Part shown: piece after piece, positions 62,444 through 64,000 of the stretch
How positions within the stretch are numbered: position 1 is the stretch's first letter
Layout of the letters: each line of letters starts with the position of its first letter
Notes under the pieces: generated by a model
What the model saw: only the letters and a program-made list of their open reading frames with translations
What the model was told of the DNA's origin: nothing
Databases searched by the model: none
Made by a program: the position numbers and the translations under genes
Assembly: GCA_051453625.1 (NCBI GenBank)
Contig: JBOZIK010000001.1
Span: 178,183,427 to 178,247,426, forward strand
DNA length: 64,000 nt
Origin: Welwitschia mirabilis
Taxonomy: Eukaryota; Gnetophyta; Gnetopsida; Welwitschiales
Reading direction: 5' to 3'

Positions 62444-64000
62444 GTAATCTTCTATTGCACTTTGATTCATGTTTCTGAGATTTCTGAGTTATTGCAATTA
62501 TTTTTCCATGTGATACCTATTTATTTTTAACAGAGGACTAATCTTCTTTAATGTAATAACAATTTACGATATTCTTTCACTGAAGCCTTATTGTCTTTGG
62601 ATTCACTTGGTCAATTTTAGTTTCTATTTTTCTTAACTGTCTCATTTTTAGCTTGGACATGTTCAGTGGATGTGAGTTGATAGATCCTTTCGGATGACGT
62701 CTCCAAGTTGCAATTGTTGTTCTCTGGCCATGGGTTGGTCATACTGCAATTGTGGCAATGGACTAACTAACGAGGTTACAAACGAGTGCAACTACTAGGA
62801 AACAACTTTCTGCATCAGCAAGTGTCTCCATAGATGGGAGATCTGTAACACCTCTCTAGATTTTCATAATTGAATGTTTTGAAATTTCTCACTGAACGTT
62901 GAAAAAAGATATTAATTGCATATTGTTGCCAGACATGTAGAGTTCAGGCTTCTCAACTTACAATATAAGATCATTCCTCTCACATTTGTATCTTATAAAT
63001 TAGTAAAAATGCTAGACAACTTTTAGAAGAAAATAATTTGAGGCTAATTTTAGCAATGAATAAGAACAAACTTTTGGCTTAGGTACATATAAATGTCTTA
63101 GATAGACCATTGATTTTCATGTGGCCGCTTTGAAGAAACGATACTATTGTCAACCATCTCTTGCCTTTGCTTCAAACCTCTATTGCTCAAGCTGCATCTT
63201 GACTGACCTAATGGGATCACTGGACTGGGCTTATATCACATCGCTTACTGCCTTATAGTCAGCATACTGTTGTGATGACAATCAAGAATCCTTCCAGAAA
63301 ACTTTTAAGTTTTTTAAAGCAATTGTGACACTTTTAGGAAACAGTCAAGTGAGATATATTGATCGAGGTGCTTATGCCAGTTACTCAGGGATCTTCCAAT
63401 GTCAAATAGAACTGCATAACTTTGAAGTGAAAGGAAAAAAACAACCAACAAACAAACAAACAAAAAGAGTAAAGAATTCTAGAAAGGCTGAATTCCGATG
63501 CAAACTTTGGGTACTTAGTTGAAGAAGAGGCCAAGAGAGCAGTATGTTTAACAGTTGTAAAGCTGTATCTTCTGCATGCTTGTGCTTCTATTGTATATTT
63601 TGATTTATCTCCTATGCCTTGTTTAAATTTGATTTATGAAGTGTACGTTATAACTTGAACTTTCTTCTAGATGACATAGATGGATAATATTCTCTATTAT
63701 AGAATCAAAATGTATGATGTTTCCTATTCTAGGTCTGACACTAGTTGTGAAGTACTGTAGTTGGTCTTACCATACATTGTTGAATGCCATCTCATCTTGT
63801 TTTAGTACTTTTCTGATTTAAATCTGAAGCCGGTTTATTGCTGCTAGTTATTATCATTATTTCTGCTTAATTTAGATGTGTTGACATGATTGAGGGAAAA
63901 AAACTCCCAGACTTCTTCGGTTTAGGTGGCTCTTTGCTGGCAGTTGTTGATAACTTGATATTATGCTGTCATTTTCCATTATATTCTTGATAGCATTGCT
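62444..64000 (+). other. Intron 2 of the clathrin light chain gene (incomplete)
   Basis: It begins with GTAATC. No third exon was found before the window ends, so the intron is at least 1557 bp. Somewhat more GC-rich stretches at 62650-62850 and 63100-63540 do not give clathrin light chain residues in any plus-strand frame and may be old insertions. A CAAACAAA-type simple repeat lies near 63445-63462. Confidence 0.7.

Noticed and set aside
62640-62850. Candidate third exon of the clathrin light chain gene
   Set aside because: More GC-rich, but no frame gives the expected WANQEKFHKE-like motif, and there are stops.

Overview
The window is nuclear DNA of a land plant, very probably a seed plant. 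The evidence is a spliced plant clathrin light chain gene at the right end, plant-type Ty1/copia, Athila-like and Ty3/gypsy retrotransposons, CACTA and L1-type LINE relics, very AT-rich sequence, and assembly gaps (N runs at 244-393, 25732-25978, 28511-28827, 31503-31526, 31923-32064, 33435-33444, 50964-50973, 53708-53717, 59487-60092). The species cannot be named from this sequence. Nearly all transposon reading frames are broken, and many changes are C>T or G>A, so the repeats are old.

Layout. 0.5-1.6 kb holds a relic of the 'putative plant transposon protein' family (PF20167-like) on the minus strand. 1.7-1.9 kb holds a cluster of GACGTC-type palindromes. 2.0-4.75 kb is a decayed SIRE-like copia polyprotein (minus), cut by a solo LTR at 4.75-5.82 kb. 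6.2-6.4 kb carries a duplicated two-hairpin module. 7.1-7.3 kb has a tRNA-like SINE candidate and 7.3-9.1 kb an Athila-like gag-protease relic (minus).

10.75-38.96 kb is the largest structure I can support. It is a decayed CACTA DNA transposon about 28 kb long, with matching inverted ends, arms of CCTTAAA/TTTAAGG subterminal repeats and a TAA target duplication. Its TNP2-type transposase relic is at 22-23.8 kb. Nested inside it are a complete gag-protease-only LTR element (14.04-21.39 kb, related to the solo LTR), a Ty3/gypsy relic (24.3-27.3 kb), and microsatellites (TG, ATT, CT).

42-58.5 kb is a series of four L1-type LINE relics, all on the plus strand, at least one reaching from ORF1 to a poly(A) tail. 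A tRNA-Glu-like SINE head follows the last one. Two copies of a second tRNA-like repeat lie on the minus strand at 50.4 and 59.45 kb.

60.5 kb to the end is the only gene that looks functional: clathrin light chain exons 1 and 2, with intron 2 running out of the window. Its 5' leader has no upstream ATG, and its exons are clearly richer in G+C than their surroundings. No rRNA genes, intact tRNA genes or CRISPR arrays were seen.
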